From the NCBI GenBank assembly GCA_903851455.1, contig CAINOM010000391.1, positions 1 through 6,250 of the forward strand: a DNA stretch of 6,250 nucleotides, in the 5' to 3' direction. Both the position numbers and the translations under genes were made by a program. Positions 1 to 5,338 of this stretch are shown here, in pieces. This DNA comes from an uncultured Bacteroidota bacterium (GTDB lineage Bacteria > Bacteroidota > Bacteroidia > Chitinophagales > Chitinophagaceae). Within the stretch, counting starts at the first letter, position 1. Every line of letters begins with the position of its first letter. The notes under the pieces were generated by a model. It was not told the DNA's origin. It saw only the letters and a list, made by a program, of their open reading frames with translations, and did no database searches.

Positions 1-150
1 GACAATAAACAATACGTGGTTGTACCTGTTAAAAGTTATGAGGCATTACAGAAAAAAGCGGCGCTAAAAACAAGGCCGGAAAAATCTTTATCTGTTGAAG
101 AAGCAAGGGCTCACAGCAAAAAACTGATCAGAAAGTGGGCTGGAGAGTAG
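1..150 (+). CDS. probable type II antitoxin, 3' part only
   Basis: The reading frame is open from the first base to a TAG at 148-150 and gives 49 residues; the N-terminus lies outside the window. The visible part begins with a short beta-like stretch (YVVVPVKSYEALQKKA), then a charged linker, and ends in a basic amphipathic helix (EEARAHSKKLIRKW). This is the pattern of an antitoxin whose N-terminal DNA-binding part precedes a toxin-neutralising tail. The strongest argument is context: it overlaps the start of a RelE/ParE-like toxin gene by 16 bp, the usual antitoxin-then-toxin order with coupled translation. In such systems the antitoxin binds and blocks the toxin and represses the shared promoter. 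I cannot assign an antitoxin family (Phd/YefM-like is only a guess), and neither the DNA-binding domain nor the promoter is visible. Confidence 0.6.
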   Translation, partial: DNKQYVVVPVKSYEALQKKAALKTRPEKSLSVEEARAHSKKLIRKWAGE

Positions 151-434
151 CAGCCATTAAGGAAACAGTATCTGAACGCATCGCTGAAGTAGCATGGTAT
201 ATAGAATCCAAGGGATTAGTTGCTACTGCAGAGAAATTTGCGGATGATGTGTACGACTTTTTCATAAAACTATCTGATTCAAGAAGAACACACGCTATAT
301 GCCGTGATCCAGAAAGAGCTATTCTTGGCTATAGATGTATTTCCTACAAGAAAAAGTATACGATTGTGTTTTTGGAAACAAATGAAGAACTGGTAATATG
401 CGAGTTTGTCCCGTCAAAAAATATTCATTGGTAG
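135..434 (+). CDS. RelE/ParE-family toxin of a type II toxin-antitoxin system
   Basis: This is a complete 99-residue protein, the usual size for the RelE/ParE fold. Helical residues at about 12-48 (SERIAEVAWYIESKG, then AEKFADDVYDFFIKL) come first. The C-terminal beta-sheet carries the family hallmarks: CRDPE at 57-61, LGYRCI at 64-69, KKKYTIVFLE at 72-81 and ICEFVPSKNIHW at 88-99. RelE members cleave mRNA on the ribosome and ParE members poison DNA gyrase. The overall look is closer to ParE-like proteins of Bacteroidota, but the target cannot be read from sequence. The start is GTG at 135, inside the end of the antitoxin gene, with no strong ribosome-binding site, so translation is probably coupled. 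The protein is intact, with no frameshift or early stop. Its sequence is more A/T-rich than the genes from 805 onward, which fits a mobile accessory pair. Confidence 0.85.
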   Translation: MGWRVAAIKETVSERIAEVAWYIESKGLVATAEKFADDVYDFFIKLSDSRRTHAICRDPERAILGYRCISYKKKYTIVFLETNEELVICEFVPSKNIHW

Positions 435-440
435 CTACCA
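429..440. repeat. 12-bp perfect palindrome across the toxin stop codon
   Basis: TGGTAGCTACCA reads the same on both strands, and the toxin TAG stop (432-434) lies inside it. As RNA it could fold only into a 4-bp stem with an AGCT loop, so it is a poor terminator. It could be a protein-binding site or chance; one or two palindromes of this length are expected in 6 kb. Confidence 0.4.
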
Positions 441-448
441 TTTGATCC

Positions 449-769
449 ATGCGCACTCCAGACACTTTACATATCAGTACACTGTCAGGTGACTGGTGCG
501 ATAAAGACATCGTTATGCTTCATGCATGCTTTCAGCTCTTGTCTGATTGCGTAGAAAAAGAAAAATTGCTGACCGGCGACATCGATTGGAATTATACGGG
601 GAAACACAAAAAAATCAAGAAAGAGATAAAAGCGATTTATGAATGGTGGCTAACGAGAAAGAATGAGGATAACCCGGTTATGATAAATGAACAAGAACGG
701 CTCCACTACAAAAAAGACACCGAAATGCTGATGAGGCTGATAAAGATCAGAGCGCATTTGTGGACATAG
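449..769 (+). CDS. small hypothetical protein, possibly phage-derived
   Basis: This is a 106-residue soluble protein with no signal peptide or membrane segment. It is rich in charged and aromatic residues: an ACFQLLSDCVEKE helix at about 26-38, then IDWNYTGKHKKIKKEIKAIYEWW at 45-67, and a terminal KKDTEMLMRLIKIRAHLWT helix at 88-106. From memory, the combination of a WW-containing helix and a C-terminus of the form D-x-x-ML-x-RL-x-K-IR-x-x-LWT recalls small proteins of unknown function in tailed phages and viral contigs; I have not verified this. The ATG at 449 is the first start after an in-frame TGA at 443-445, and no Shine-Dalgarno is seen. It lies 14 bp after the toxin gene on the same strand and may be co-transcribed, but nothing shows it belongs to the toxin-antitoxin unit. 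Function unknown. Confidence 0.65.
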   Translation: MRTPDTLHISTLSGDWCDKDIVMLHACFQLLSDCVEKEKLLTGDIDWNYTGKHKKIKKEIKAIYEWWLTRKNEDNPVMINEQERLHYKKDTEMLMRLIKIRAHLWT

Positions 770-782
770 CAAGAAAGCTACT

Positions 783-798
783 CGTTAATTAACTAACG
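783..798. terminator. weak hairpin in the 35-bp convergent gap
   Basis: CGTTA at 783-787 can pair with TAACG at 794-798 around a six-base loop. It sits between the stop of the small rightward gene and the stop of the leftward acyl-activating gene, where a bidirectional terminator would be expected. The stem is only 5 bp and no T-run follows, so the assignment rests mainly on position. Confidence 0.2.
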
Positions 799-804
799 CA
801 GCCC

Positions 805-1800
805 TCACATCGCCATCAAGCTACACCCTCTCAACGCACTGTGGTCCATTCTACCCAATACTTCAAAAGAGCCATCTGCCGCTATGTTACCAATATCTTC
901 AGTGGCTATGAAGGAACACGAATAGACATTTGCAAGGTCTATGATATTAATGCCACCGGTACCCGTTTCCATTACTTCCAACGGGTCGTTTATGTCGCGA
1001 ACGAATACGCGCATGGTATTGGTACACTTAAAGATGCCATCTGCTGTTGCATAGGCCTGTGACAGCAATTCTGTCATACCGTACTCAGAATGCACTTCAT
1101 TTAGCCGCCACTGCTTTTTAAGGATCGCATGTACCTCCGCGCGGGTAAGCTCTTCTCTCCTACCCTTCATGCCACCGGTCTCCATTACTATGGTGCTGGA
1201 AAGCCGCATCGGGAAGGCTACAGCAAAATCGAGCAGCGCGAATGTGACACCAAGAAGCAGTACTTTTTGCTTGTTTTTTTCGAGCCGGGAAAGCACCTCA
1301 TTTAGCTTATCCCATTCATTGATATAAAAACCATTGTCAGCGTGGCCGCTCGCCGCCATCAGCGTTTTGGCCATGTACACCAGCGAGGCGTTTTGCCGTT
1401 CCAGGTAAGAAGGAAGCAGGGCAAGAATCGTGTATTCTGCCGGATCGCCATAAAACTGCTCAAAACCGTGCAGGAGCGACGACTCATAAATAGCCTCGTC
1501 TGCCACATAATGCCTTGATGGGGTTTCGCCGGTAGTGCCGCTGCTCTCAAAGATCAGTGCCGCATTTTCAGTTGCGCCGGTCATTACTTTGTGGGTCTTG
1601 AAAAAAGATACCGGCAGAAAAGGTATCTGATGTAATAATTTAACGTCGGTAGCGTTTACATGCAATGCATCGCAATAATCGCGGTAGAGGGAATTTTGCC
1701 CGTACTGATACAGGAACACCTGCAGCGCCAGGTCTTCAAAATTTTCCGCATTCGCATGGAGCACCGCAGCGGGATTATTTAACGATGTATTATAAGACAC
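805..1800 (-). CDS. LuxE/PaaK-type acyl-activating enzyme (acyl-protein synthetase family)
   Basis: The 331-residue protein belongs to the LuxE branch of the ANL adenylate-forming superfamily. Visible motifs are the phosphate-binding SSGTTG at 86-91 followed by ETPSRH, METGGMKGRREE at 206-217, EYGMTELLSQAY at 239-250 (the adenylate-binding EYGMTE core), ATED at 299-302, and GRMD at 316-319. It ends with RGCSLMAM; Cys326 sits where LuxE proteins carry the cysteine that accepts the acyl group near the C-terminus. The expected reaction is ATP-dependent activation of a carboxylic acid, followed by acyl transfer. No luxC or luxD homologue lies nearby, so bioluminescence is not implied, and the substrate is unknown. 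LuxE is somewhat longer (about 370 residues). The start is GTG at 1798-1800; no ATG occurs before Met73, and GTG at 1762-1764 (Val13) is an alternative. The gene is cytosolic, monocistronic in this window, and divergent from the lipoprotein gene. Confidence 0.85.
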   Translation of the reverse strand: MSYNTSLNNPAAVLHANAENFEDLALQVFLYQYGQNSLYRDYCDALHVNATDVKLLHQIPFLPVSFFKTHKVMTGATENAALIFESSGTTGETPSRHYVADEAIYESSLLHGFEQFYGDPAEYTILALLPSYLERQNASLVYMAKTLMAASGHADNGFYINEWDKLNEVLSRLEKNKQKVLLLGVTFALLDFAVAFPMRLSSTIVMETGGMKGRREELTRAEVHAILKKQWRLNEVHSEYGMTELLSQAYATADGIFKCTNTMRVFVRDINDPLEVMETGTGGINIIDLANVYSCSFIATEDIGNIAADGSFEVLGRMDHSALRGCSLMAM

Positions 1801-1806
1801 TTTTAT

Positions 1807-1814
1807 TATCTTTG
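1807..1814 (+). promoter_or_regulatory. candidate Bacteroidota -7 box for the lipoprotein gene
   Basis: TATCTTTG matches the Bacteroidota -7 consensus TAnnTTTG exactly and ends five bases before the ATG at 1820. Transcription would start at or next to the start codon, giving a leaderless or near-leaderless mRNA. No TTG is seen at the expected -33 distance (about 19-21 bp upstream), so this is half a promoter by sequence. Confidence 0.4.
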
Positions 1815-1819
1815 ATAGA

Positions 1820-2302
1820 ATGAAAATCCGGCACGTTGCTTATCTGTTGCTCGCCTCTGTTGCAGTGTTCTCCTGCACCAAGAGCAATGACGTGTCAAAG
1901 ATACCGCAGATATCGTTATTGTATTTCGGATCAGGTGAAGGCACAGATTCTATGGTGTTGAATATAGATACCGCCTTCCTGGAATTTTCACTGGTAGACG
2001 GAGATGGCGACATCGGCAATGACCCCAATGGCCCAAACAACGATATTTTCATTAAAGACTTCAGATACGATACCGGCTATGTAGGCTATCACTTCCCTGC
2101 TGTGGATCAAAGCATTGAAAACTCTAAAAAGGGCATACAGGGCAAATGCTTATTCGAGTTCACGCCTGATCTTATCACCACCCGTCCGGATTCCATACAC
2201 CAGGCCACGGGAGATACTACGCACTATGAAGTTTATATTGTAGATCGTGCCGGCCACCAAAGTAACCACATAGTTACCGGCCCCATTATTATGCGCCCAT
2301 AA
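1820..2302 (+). CDS. small secreted lipoprotein, function unknown
   Basis: This is a 160-residue protein with a signal peptidase II signal: basic MKIRH, a hydrophobic core at about 6-17, and a lipobox ending VFSC with the lipidated cysteine at residue 19. The mature protein starts CTKSND. An acidic loop at 60-75 (DGDGDIGNDPNGPNND) resembles calcium-binding or turn segments that I associate with small Bacteroidota lipoproteins. The C-terminal part (YEVYIVDRAGHQSNHIVTGPI, 136-156) looks like beta-strands of an immunoglobulin-like domain. It would be anchored in the outer membrane or the periplasmic face. There is no Shine-Dalgarno; the ATG directly follows a -7 box. It is divergent from the LuxE-type gene, and a 176-bp gap separates it from the T9SS protein gene, so co-transcription with either neighbour is unlikely. 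A surface-export signal just after the cysteine is not obvious, and I do not recognise a named family. Confidence 0.8.
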   Translation: MKIRHVAYLLLASVAVFSCTKSNDVSKIPQISLLYFGSGEGTDSMVLNIDTAFLEFSLVDGDGDIGNDPNGPNNDIFIKDFRYDTGYVGYHFPAVDQSIENSKKGIQGKCLFEFTPDLITTRPDSIHQATGDTTHYEVYIVDRAGHQSNHIVTGPIIMRP

Positions 2303-2394
2303 CAGTTCTTCTCTGCGCCACCTTTTATTTAAATAATAAATATACTTTAGGCGTTCTAACATTTTTGGTTAATAAAGCGTCTTATATAATTAAC

Positions 2395-2415
2395 CGGGAG
2401 ATGTGATCTAACCCG
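2395..2415 (+). promoter_or_regulatory. bulged hairpin or inverted repeat upstream of the T9SS protein gene
   Basis: CGGGAGAT (2395-2402) pairs with ATCT (2406-2409) and CCCG (2412-2415), leaving a GTG loop and a two-base AA bulge. It lies 63 bp before the ATG and just ahead of a possible -7 box, which suits an operator or an upstream terminator better than a 5' leader structure. No T-run follows. Confidence 0.35.
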
Positions 2416-2426
2416 TCAGAAAGATA

Positions 2427-2434
2427 TAATTTAG
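2427..2434 (+). promoter_or_regulatory. possible -7 box for the T9SS protein gene
   Basis: TAATTTAG differs from TAnnTTTG at one base. GTG at 2403-2405, 21 bp upstream, is the nearest thing to a -33 TTG. If used, the leader would be roughly 40 nt. In such AT-rich DNA a one-mismatch match is weak evidence. Confidence 0.22.
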
Positions 2435-2478
2435 CTTGTCGGTCATAAATATTACTTTTAATCAACTAAATCATACTT

Positions 2479-3789
2479 ATGAAAAAGATAGTTACCTCGA
2501 TCGCCATTTTATTTGCAGCGGCCTGCGCTCATGCGCAAATGTCGGGATGCAGTGTATTTCTACAGGGAAAATACGTGGAGATCGGAATTGCCCCCGGTGG
2601 ATCGTATGGCGCGCCACACCAACCCGCCGGTTATCATGGTAATGTAGCAGCGGGCGCCTATACCCCATGTACAGACACTGGTACTTACGGGCTCGGCTTT
2701 GTAGCGGATGCCGATATGGATGGATGGTCCGTAGGCACACCGCCATTTTATGGTGATTACTTTCTTCCGGGATCTCCATTTGAAGGATGGACGCTACAGG
2801 AAGGCGCGCTCCACTGCGATGGTTATAACACCGATGCCAGCCCGGGTTTCACAGGTGCTGTCAGCGGCACAAACGTCTCCTATGCAATAAGCGGCAGTTC
2901 GAAAGTCGGCACATGGCAGGGGGCGATTGACCGCCTGTCCATTACGCAGGTCACCTCGCTGGACACTAATTCACTCTTTTTTACAGTAAAGATCACCCTA
3001 ACAAACACCTCTTCGGTACCTAAAAATGACATTTACTATTTGAGGACTGTGGACCCGGATAATGACGAAGCAGATGGCGGAAGTTTTACGACCAACAACC
3101 TTATCGAATACCAGCTACCAGACACTATGAATGCCTCGGTGGTTTCAGCAACGGGACTTACATATACCGGCGCATACCTGGCGCTTGGTACTGCAGACAC
3201 AAATGCAAAAGCACTTATCTATCAGGCATGGCCTTTGTCTGACACAGTTGATCTTGCTACAATATTCAGCGAAACTATGCCAACCGGATCCTTTGCCAGC
3301 GGCGTGCCGGATGTTGGTGATCATGCTATTGGCCTGGCTTTCAGGGTAGCTCATCTGGCGCCGGCTGACAGCTCTTCTGATAGCGTTGCTTATCGCACGA
3401 CTGCGGCAGCGCATTTGCGCCCAGCTAACAGCTATACTTTTACTTATTTCTATGCATTCAGCCATGCAGCAGTTGACTCTGCCTTAAAAGCTACGAGGTA
3501 CGTACCGGATACGACAATAACAACTACGGGGATCACAAATGTCAATAATGGTTCCGTTATCAGTGCATATCCTAATCCTTCAAAAAACGTTGTGAATGTT
3601 ACAGGTCTTAGCCTTACGGACGCTATAACCCTTTACGATATGATGGGCAGGCCTGTAAGTAACTGGCAGGTAAGAAACGCCGGTACCAATGTCTTCTCTG
3701 TCAGCGACATTGCAGCCGGTATGTACATCATCGGAGTAAAGGACAATAAGGGGAATGTCAGGTCTAACGTTCCTTTCAGGAAACTTTAG
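2479..3789 (+). CDS. secreted protein with T9SS type A sorting domain
   Basis: This is a 436-residue protein exported in two steps. The signal peptide (MKKIVTSIAILFAAACAHA, cut before Gln20) leads to the periplasm, and the C-terminal sorting domain at about 361-436 routes it through the type IX secretion system to the surface or medium. The sorting domain is clear: AYPNPSKNVVNV, ITLYDMMGRPV at 383-393, then FSVSDIAAGMYIIGVKDNKGNV. The body is Gly/Thr/Ser-rich and beta-like, with few lysines. GLGFVADADMDGW at 71-83, PPFYGDYFLPGSPFEGWTLQ at 88-107 and YYLRTVDPDNDEADGG at 187-201 resemble a module I recall in other Bacteroidota T9SS cargo proteins, but I cannot name it. Cysteines after the signal peptide lie at 24, 64 and 113. 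No catalytic motif is visible. The start is ATG with an A/T-rich upstream and no Shine-Dalgarno. The gene is probably monocistronic: a 176-bp gap lies before it and a hairpin after it. Confidence 0.87.
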   Translation: MKKIVTSIAILFAAACAHAQMSGCSVFLQGKYVEIGIAPGGSYGAPHQPAGYHGNVAAGAYTPCTDTGTYGLGFVADADMDGWSVGTPPFYGDYFLPGSPFEGWTLQEGALHCDGYNTDASPGFTGAVSGTNVSYAISGSSKVGTWQGAIDRLSITQVTSLDTNSLFFTVKITLTNTSSVPKNDIYYLRTVDPDNDEADGGSFTTNNLIEYQLPDTMNASVVSATGLTYTGAYLALGTADTNAKALIYQAWPLSDTVDLATIFSETMPTGSFASGVPDVGDHAIGLAFRVAHLAPADSSSDSVAYRTTAAAHLRPANSYTFTYFYAFSHAAVDSALKATRYVPDTTITTTGITNVNNGSVISAYPNPSKNVVNVTGLSLTDAITLYDMMGRPVSNWQVRNAGTNVFSVSDIAAGMYIIGVKDNKGNVRSNVPFRKL

Positions 3790-3791
3790 TT

Positions 3792-3844
3792 TTTACTAAC
3801 GCCGAGGTTAAATATAGTTAATTGCGTTATACGAAGTAAATTTT
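3792..3844 (+). terminator. probable terminator of the T9SS protein gene
   Basis: A long imperfect hairpin begins three bases after the stop codon. TTTAC (3792-3796) pairs with GTAAA (3836-3840), TAACGC (3797-3802) with GCGTTA (3824-3829), and GGTTAA (3806-3811) with TTAATT (3818-3823, two G-U pairs) around an ATATAG loop. Small bulges lie at 3803-3805 and 3830-3835. TTTT follows at 3841-3844. The three nested stems and the T-run support an intrinsic terminator, though it is AT-rich and the T-run is short. Confidence 0.5.
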
Positions 3845-3848
3845 GCAG

Positions 3849-3856
3849 TAGATTTG
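3849..3856 (+). promoter_or_regulatory. candidate -7 box for lipB
   Basis: TAGATTTG matches TAnnTTTG exactly, just after the putative terminator and 87 bp before the lipB ATG. The nearest upstream TTG (3822-3824) is 24 bp away, longer than the usual spacing. An exact match of this kind occurs by chance about once per 4 kb per strand, and more often in AT-rich DNA. Confidence 0.25.
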
Positions 3857-3943
3857 TGGTCAATGCACGATACAGCGTTGTAAAACTTAATGTCTGTTTC
3901 TCAGCATTAAGCAATAAAACATGTAAATTGCACGCTCATTTTT

Positions 3944-4678
3944 ATGCAGACGATATTATTTCAGGATATGGGAAGGGTGGCATATGATGCCGCCTGGGAA
4001 TACCAGGAATCTTTATTGCAGGCCAACCTGCAAATAAAGGCCCAATGGTACAACCTGCCGGAAGCAAGTCGTCCTGTAAGTACGGACACTACACATCACC
4101 TGCTTTTTTGCGAGCACCTGCATGTCTACACTATCGGTAAGAGCGGACATATGGAAAACCTGCTGGTAAATGACGCACGGCTTAAAGAACTGGATGTGTC
4201 ATTTTTCAGAACCAACAGGGGCGGAGACATTACGTACCATGGTCCCGGCCAGGTGGTAGGCTACCCTATACTGGACCTCGAGCACTTTGTGACCGACCTC
4301 GGGAAGTACATGCGCAATCTTGAAGAAGTAATTATCCGCACGCTTGCTCATTATGGCATAGATGGCGGCAGGCTGCCCGGATCAACAGGCGTATGGCTGG
4401 ATGCGGAAGTAAAGGGCAAGGCGCGTAAGATATGCGCAATGGGCGTGCGCTGCAGCAGATGGGTGACCATGCATGGGTTTGCCCTGAATGTAAATACTGA
4501 CCTTCGATACTTTGATTATATAGTGCCATGCGGCATCACAGATAAAAGTGTTACTTCCATTCAAAAAGAACTAGGTTACCAGGTGGACGAGCAGGAAGTA
4601 AAAGATATTCTGAGAACTGAATTTGGCACGGTATTTAACGCAGAAATTGTAAACGAACAGGCAAGTGTCACAGCGTAG
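3944..4678 (+). CDS. lipB: lipoyl(octanoyl) transferase LipB
   Basis: This 244-residue cytosolic enzyme moves octanoyl from acyl carrier protein to a lysine of the lipoyl domains of 2-oxoacid dehydrogenases and the glycine cleavage H protein; lipoyl synthase (LipA) then adds sulfur. The family signatures are all present: HVYTIGKSG at 60-68, the RGGDITYHGPGQ substrate-site motif at 92-103 followed by GYPILDL, KICAMGVRCSRWVTMHGFALNV at 162-183, and IVPCGI at 193-198. By family comparison, Lys162 and Cys196 are the catalytic lysine and the acyl-accepting cysteine. The length suits Bacteroidota members, which have a slightly longer N-terminal region than E. coli LipB. The ATG lies in an A/T-rich context without a clear Shine-Dalgarno. 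Its 3' end overlaps the next gene by 14 bp, which suggests a two-gene transcript. lipA is not in the window. Confidence 0.96.
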   Translation: MQTILFQDMGRVAYDAAWEYQESLLQANLQIKAQWYNLPEASRPVSTDTTHHLLFCEHLHVYTIGKSGHMENLLVNDARLKELDVSFFRTNRGGDITYHGPGQVVGYPILDLEHFVTDLGKYMRNLEEVIIRTLAHYGIDGGRLPGSTGVWLDAEVKGKARKICAMGVRCSRWVTMHGFALNVNTDLRYFDYIVPCGITDKSVTSIQKELGYQVDEQEVKDILRTEFGTVFNAEIVNEQASVTA

Positions 4679-5279
4679 CATCACATATTACTGGGGCGAC
4701 CAGAGTCTGCTCATAACCCTTGGCAACAGGACCAACAGGCGCATCCGTGCTTTGTACCTGGTTGAGTTCCTCTTTACAGCCGCAATGGCGACCGTATTCC
4801 TGCTGCAAGCCCTGCCGCTAAATCATAATTTTGTGCACTGGGCCAGTTGTATCGGCGCATCGCTTATATACCTGCTCGCTGCCAACCGTTTCCTCGGGCG
4901 ACTGTTCTTTACGGAACGACTGCTGCTGGACCAGCATTCGTTTACCATTATCAAAAAGTCACTTTTCTCGCAAAACATAAAACGCTATGACTGGCGCCAG
5001 ATAGGGACATTGCATTACGAAGGAAAAGGGCATAAGACAGACCATCCGCTGAAAGGCATGTGCTACGACTACCTGGGTTTCGAAACCCAGGAACACCTTA
5101 TTCAGAGCCTGCATCATAACGGCAATCTCTACTTCGAATCGAACGAAGGCCGTGTTTATTTTGCATCCGGCGTCTACTCATGGGATGCCGAAGAGATGGT
5201 GCAGATGATGAAAATATACATCGGCTCCTCCCTCCAGCTTGGACCAGAGTGGAAAGAAATGCTGCAGGGCCAGGAGTAA
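4665..5279 (+). CDS. membrane protein of unknown function, two N-terminal helices
   Basis: The 204-residue protein begins at GTG 4665, inside the end of lipB. An in-frame TAA at 4650-4652 excludes an earlier start, and ACAGG just upstream could act as a weak ribosome-binding site. Two hydrophobic segments at about 29-50 and 58-80 form a helical hairpin, with short basic stretches (NRTNRR, NRFLGR) at their edges. The remaining 120 residues are soluble and probably cytoplasmic: an amphipathic strand-rich stretch (LLLDQHSFTIIKKSLFSQNIKRYDWRQI) that loosely recalls bacterial PH-like domains, then CYDYLGFETQE at 133-143, RVYFASGVYSWDAEEMVQMM at 163-182 and LGPEWKEML at 192-200. I believe similar proteins of unknown function occur in other Bacteroidota but know no family name. 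The overlap with lipB suggests translational coupling; a role in lipoylation is not shown. A perfect 20-bp palindrome lies inside the gene. Confidence 0.75.
   Translation: MSQRSITYYWGDQSLLITLGNRTNRRIRALYLVEFLFTAAMATVFLLQALPLNHNFVHWASCIGASLIYLLAANRFLGRLFFTERLLLDQHSFTIIKKSLFSQNIKRYDWRQIGTLHYEGKGHKTDHPLKGMCYDYLGFETQEHLIQSLHHNGNLYFESNEGRVYFASGVYSWDAEEMVQMMKIYIGSSLQLGPEWKEMLQGQE
5072..5091. repeat. 20-bp perfect palindrome inside the membrane-protein gene
   Basis: The half CCTGGGTTTC (5072-5081) is followed directly by its exact reverse complement (5082-5091), and symmetry ends at the flanking A/A. The stretch encodes Leu137 to Gln142 of the membrane protein plus edge bases. In mRNA it could form an 8-bp, partly GC-rich stem with a TCGA loop. 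By simple base-chance a palindrome this long is expected about 0.006 times in a window of this size, though protein coding constrains it. Role unknown. Confidence 0.75.
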
Positions 5280-5288
5280 GCGATACTA

Positions 5289-5308
5289 AAACGGACTTCC
5301 TACCGTTT
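5289..5308 (+). terminator. short hairpin after the membrane-protein gene
   Basis: AAACGG (5289-5294) pairs perfectly with CCGTTT (5303-5308) around an eight-base loop, beginning nine bases after the stop codon at 5277-5279. The T-run is limited to the last three stem bases, so it is a weak terminator or attenuator between the lipB unit and the peptidase gene. Confidence 0.3.
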
Positions 5309-5326
5309 AACTCACAACTTTTGGCT

Positions 5327-5334
5327 TATTTTAG
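5327..5334 (+). promoter_or_regulatory. possible -7 box for the peptidase gene
   Basis: TATTTTAG matches TAnnTTTG at all but one fixed position and ends four bases before the ATG at 5339, the same close placement seen at the lipoprotein gene. No clear TTG lies at -33 distance. If real, the mRNA would be almost leaderless; otherwise the gene is read from the lipB unit. Confidence 0.28.
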
Positions 5335-5338
5335 CGGC

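Larger units (their letters stand above)
2303..2478. other. AT-rich intergenic region upstream of the T9SS protein gene
   Basis: These 176 bases hold no plausible gene. A pure A/T inverted repeat (TTTATT at 2324-2329, AATAAA at 2335-2340) lies soon after the lipoprotein stop and is a poor terminator candidate. The second half carries a better hairpin (2395-2415) and a possible -7 box (2427-2434), so this is probably the regulatory region of the next gene. Confidence 0.5.

Noticed and set aside
841..1062. Plus-strand open frame opposite the LuxE-type gene
   Set aside because: It lies wholly within the antisense of a well-supported gene with clear ANL motifs, and its translation shows no recognisable feature.
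805..1800. Bioluminescence (lux) operon
   Set aside because: Only a LuxE-like gene is present; no luciferase, reductase or acyl-transferase genes are nearby, and LuxE-like proteins are common in non-luminous Bacteroidota.
1896..1903. Minus-strand TATCTTTG as a promoter for the LuxE-type gene
   Set aside because: The -7 match is exact, but no TTG lies at -33 distance and the site is inside the lipoprotein coding region; a match like this is expected by chance in several kilobases.
2492..2779. Minus-strand open frame at the start of the T9SS protein gene
   Set aside because: It overlaps the signal peptide and first module of a convincing secreted protein and has no supporting start context.
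4467..4476. 10-bp palindrome CCATGCATGG in lipB
   Set aside because: Palindromes of this length are expected several times in 6 kb, and this one lies in a strongly conserved coding motif.
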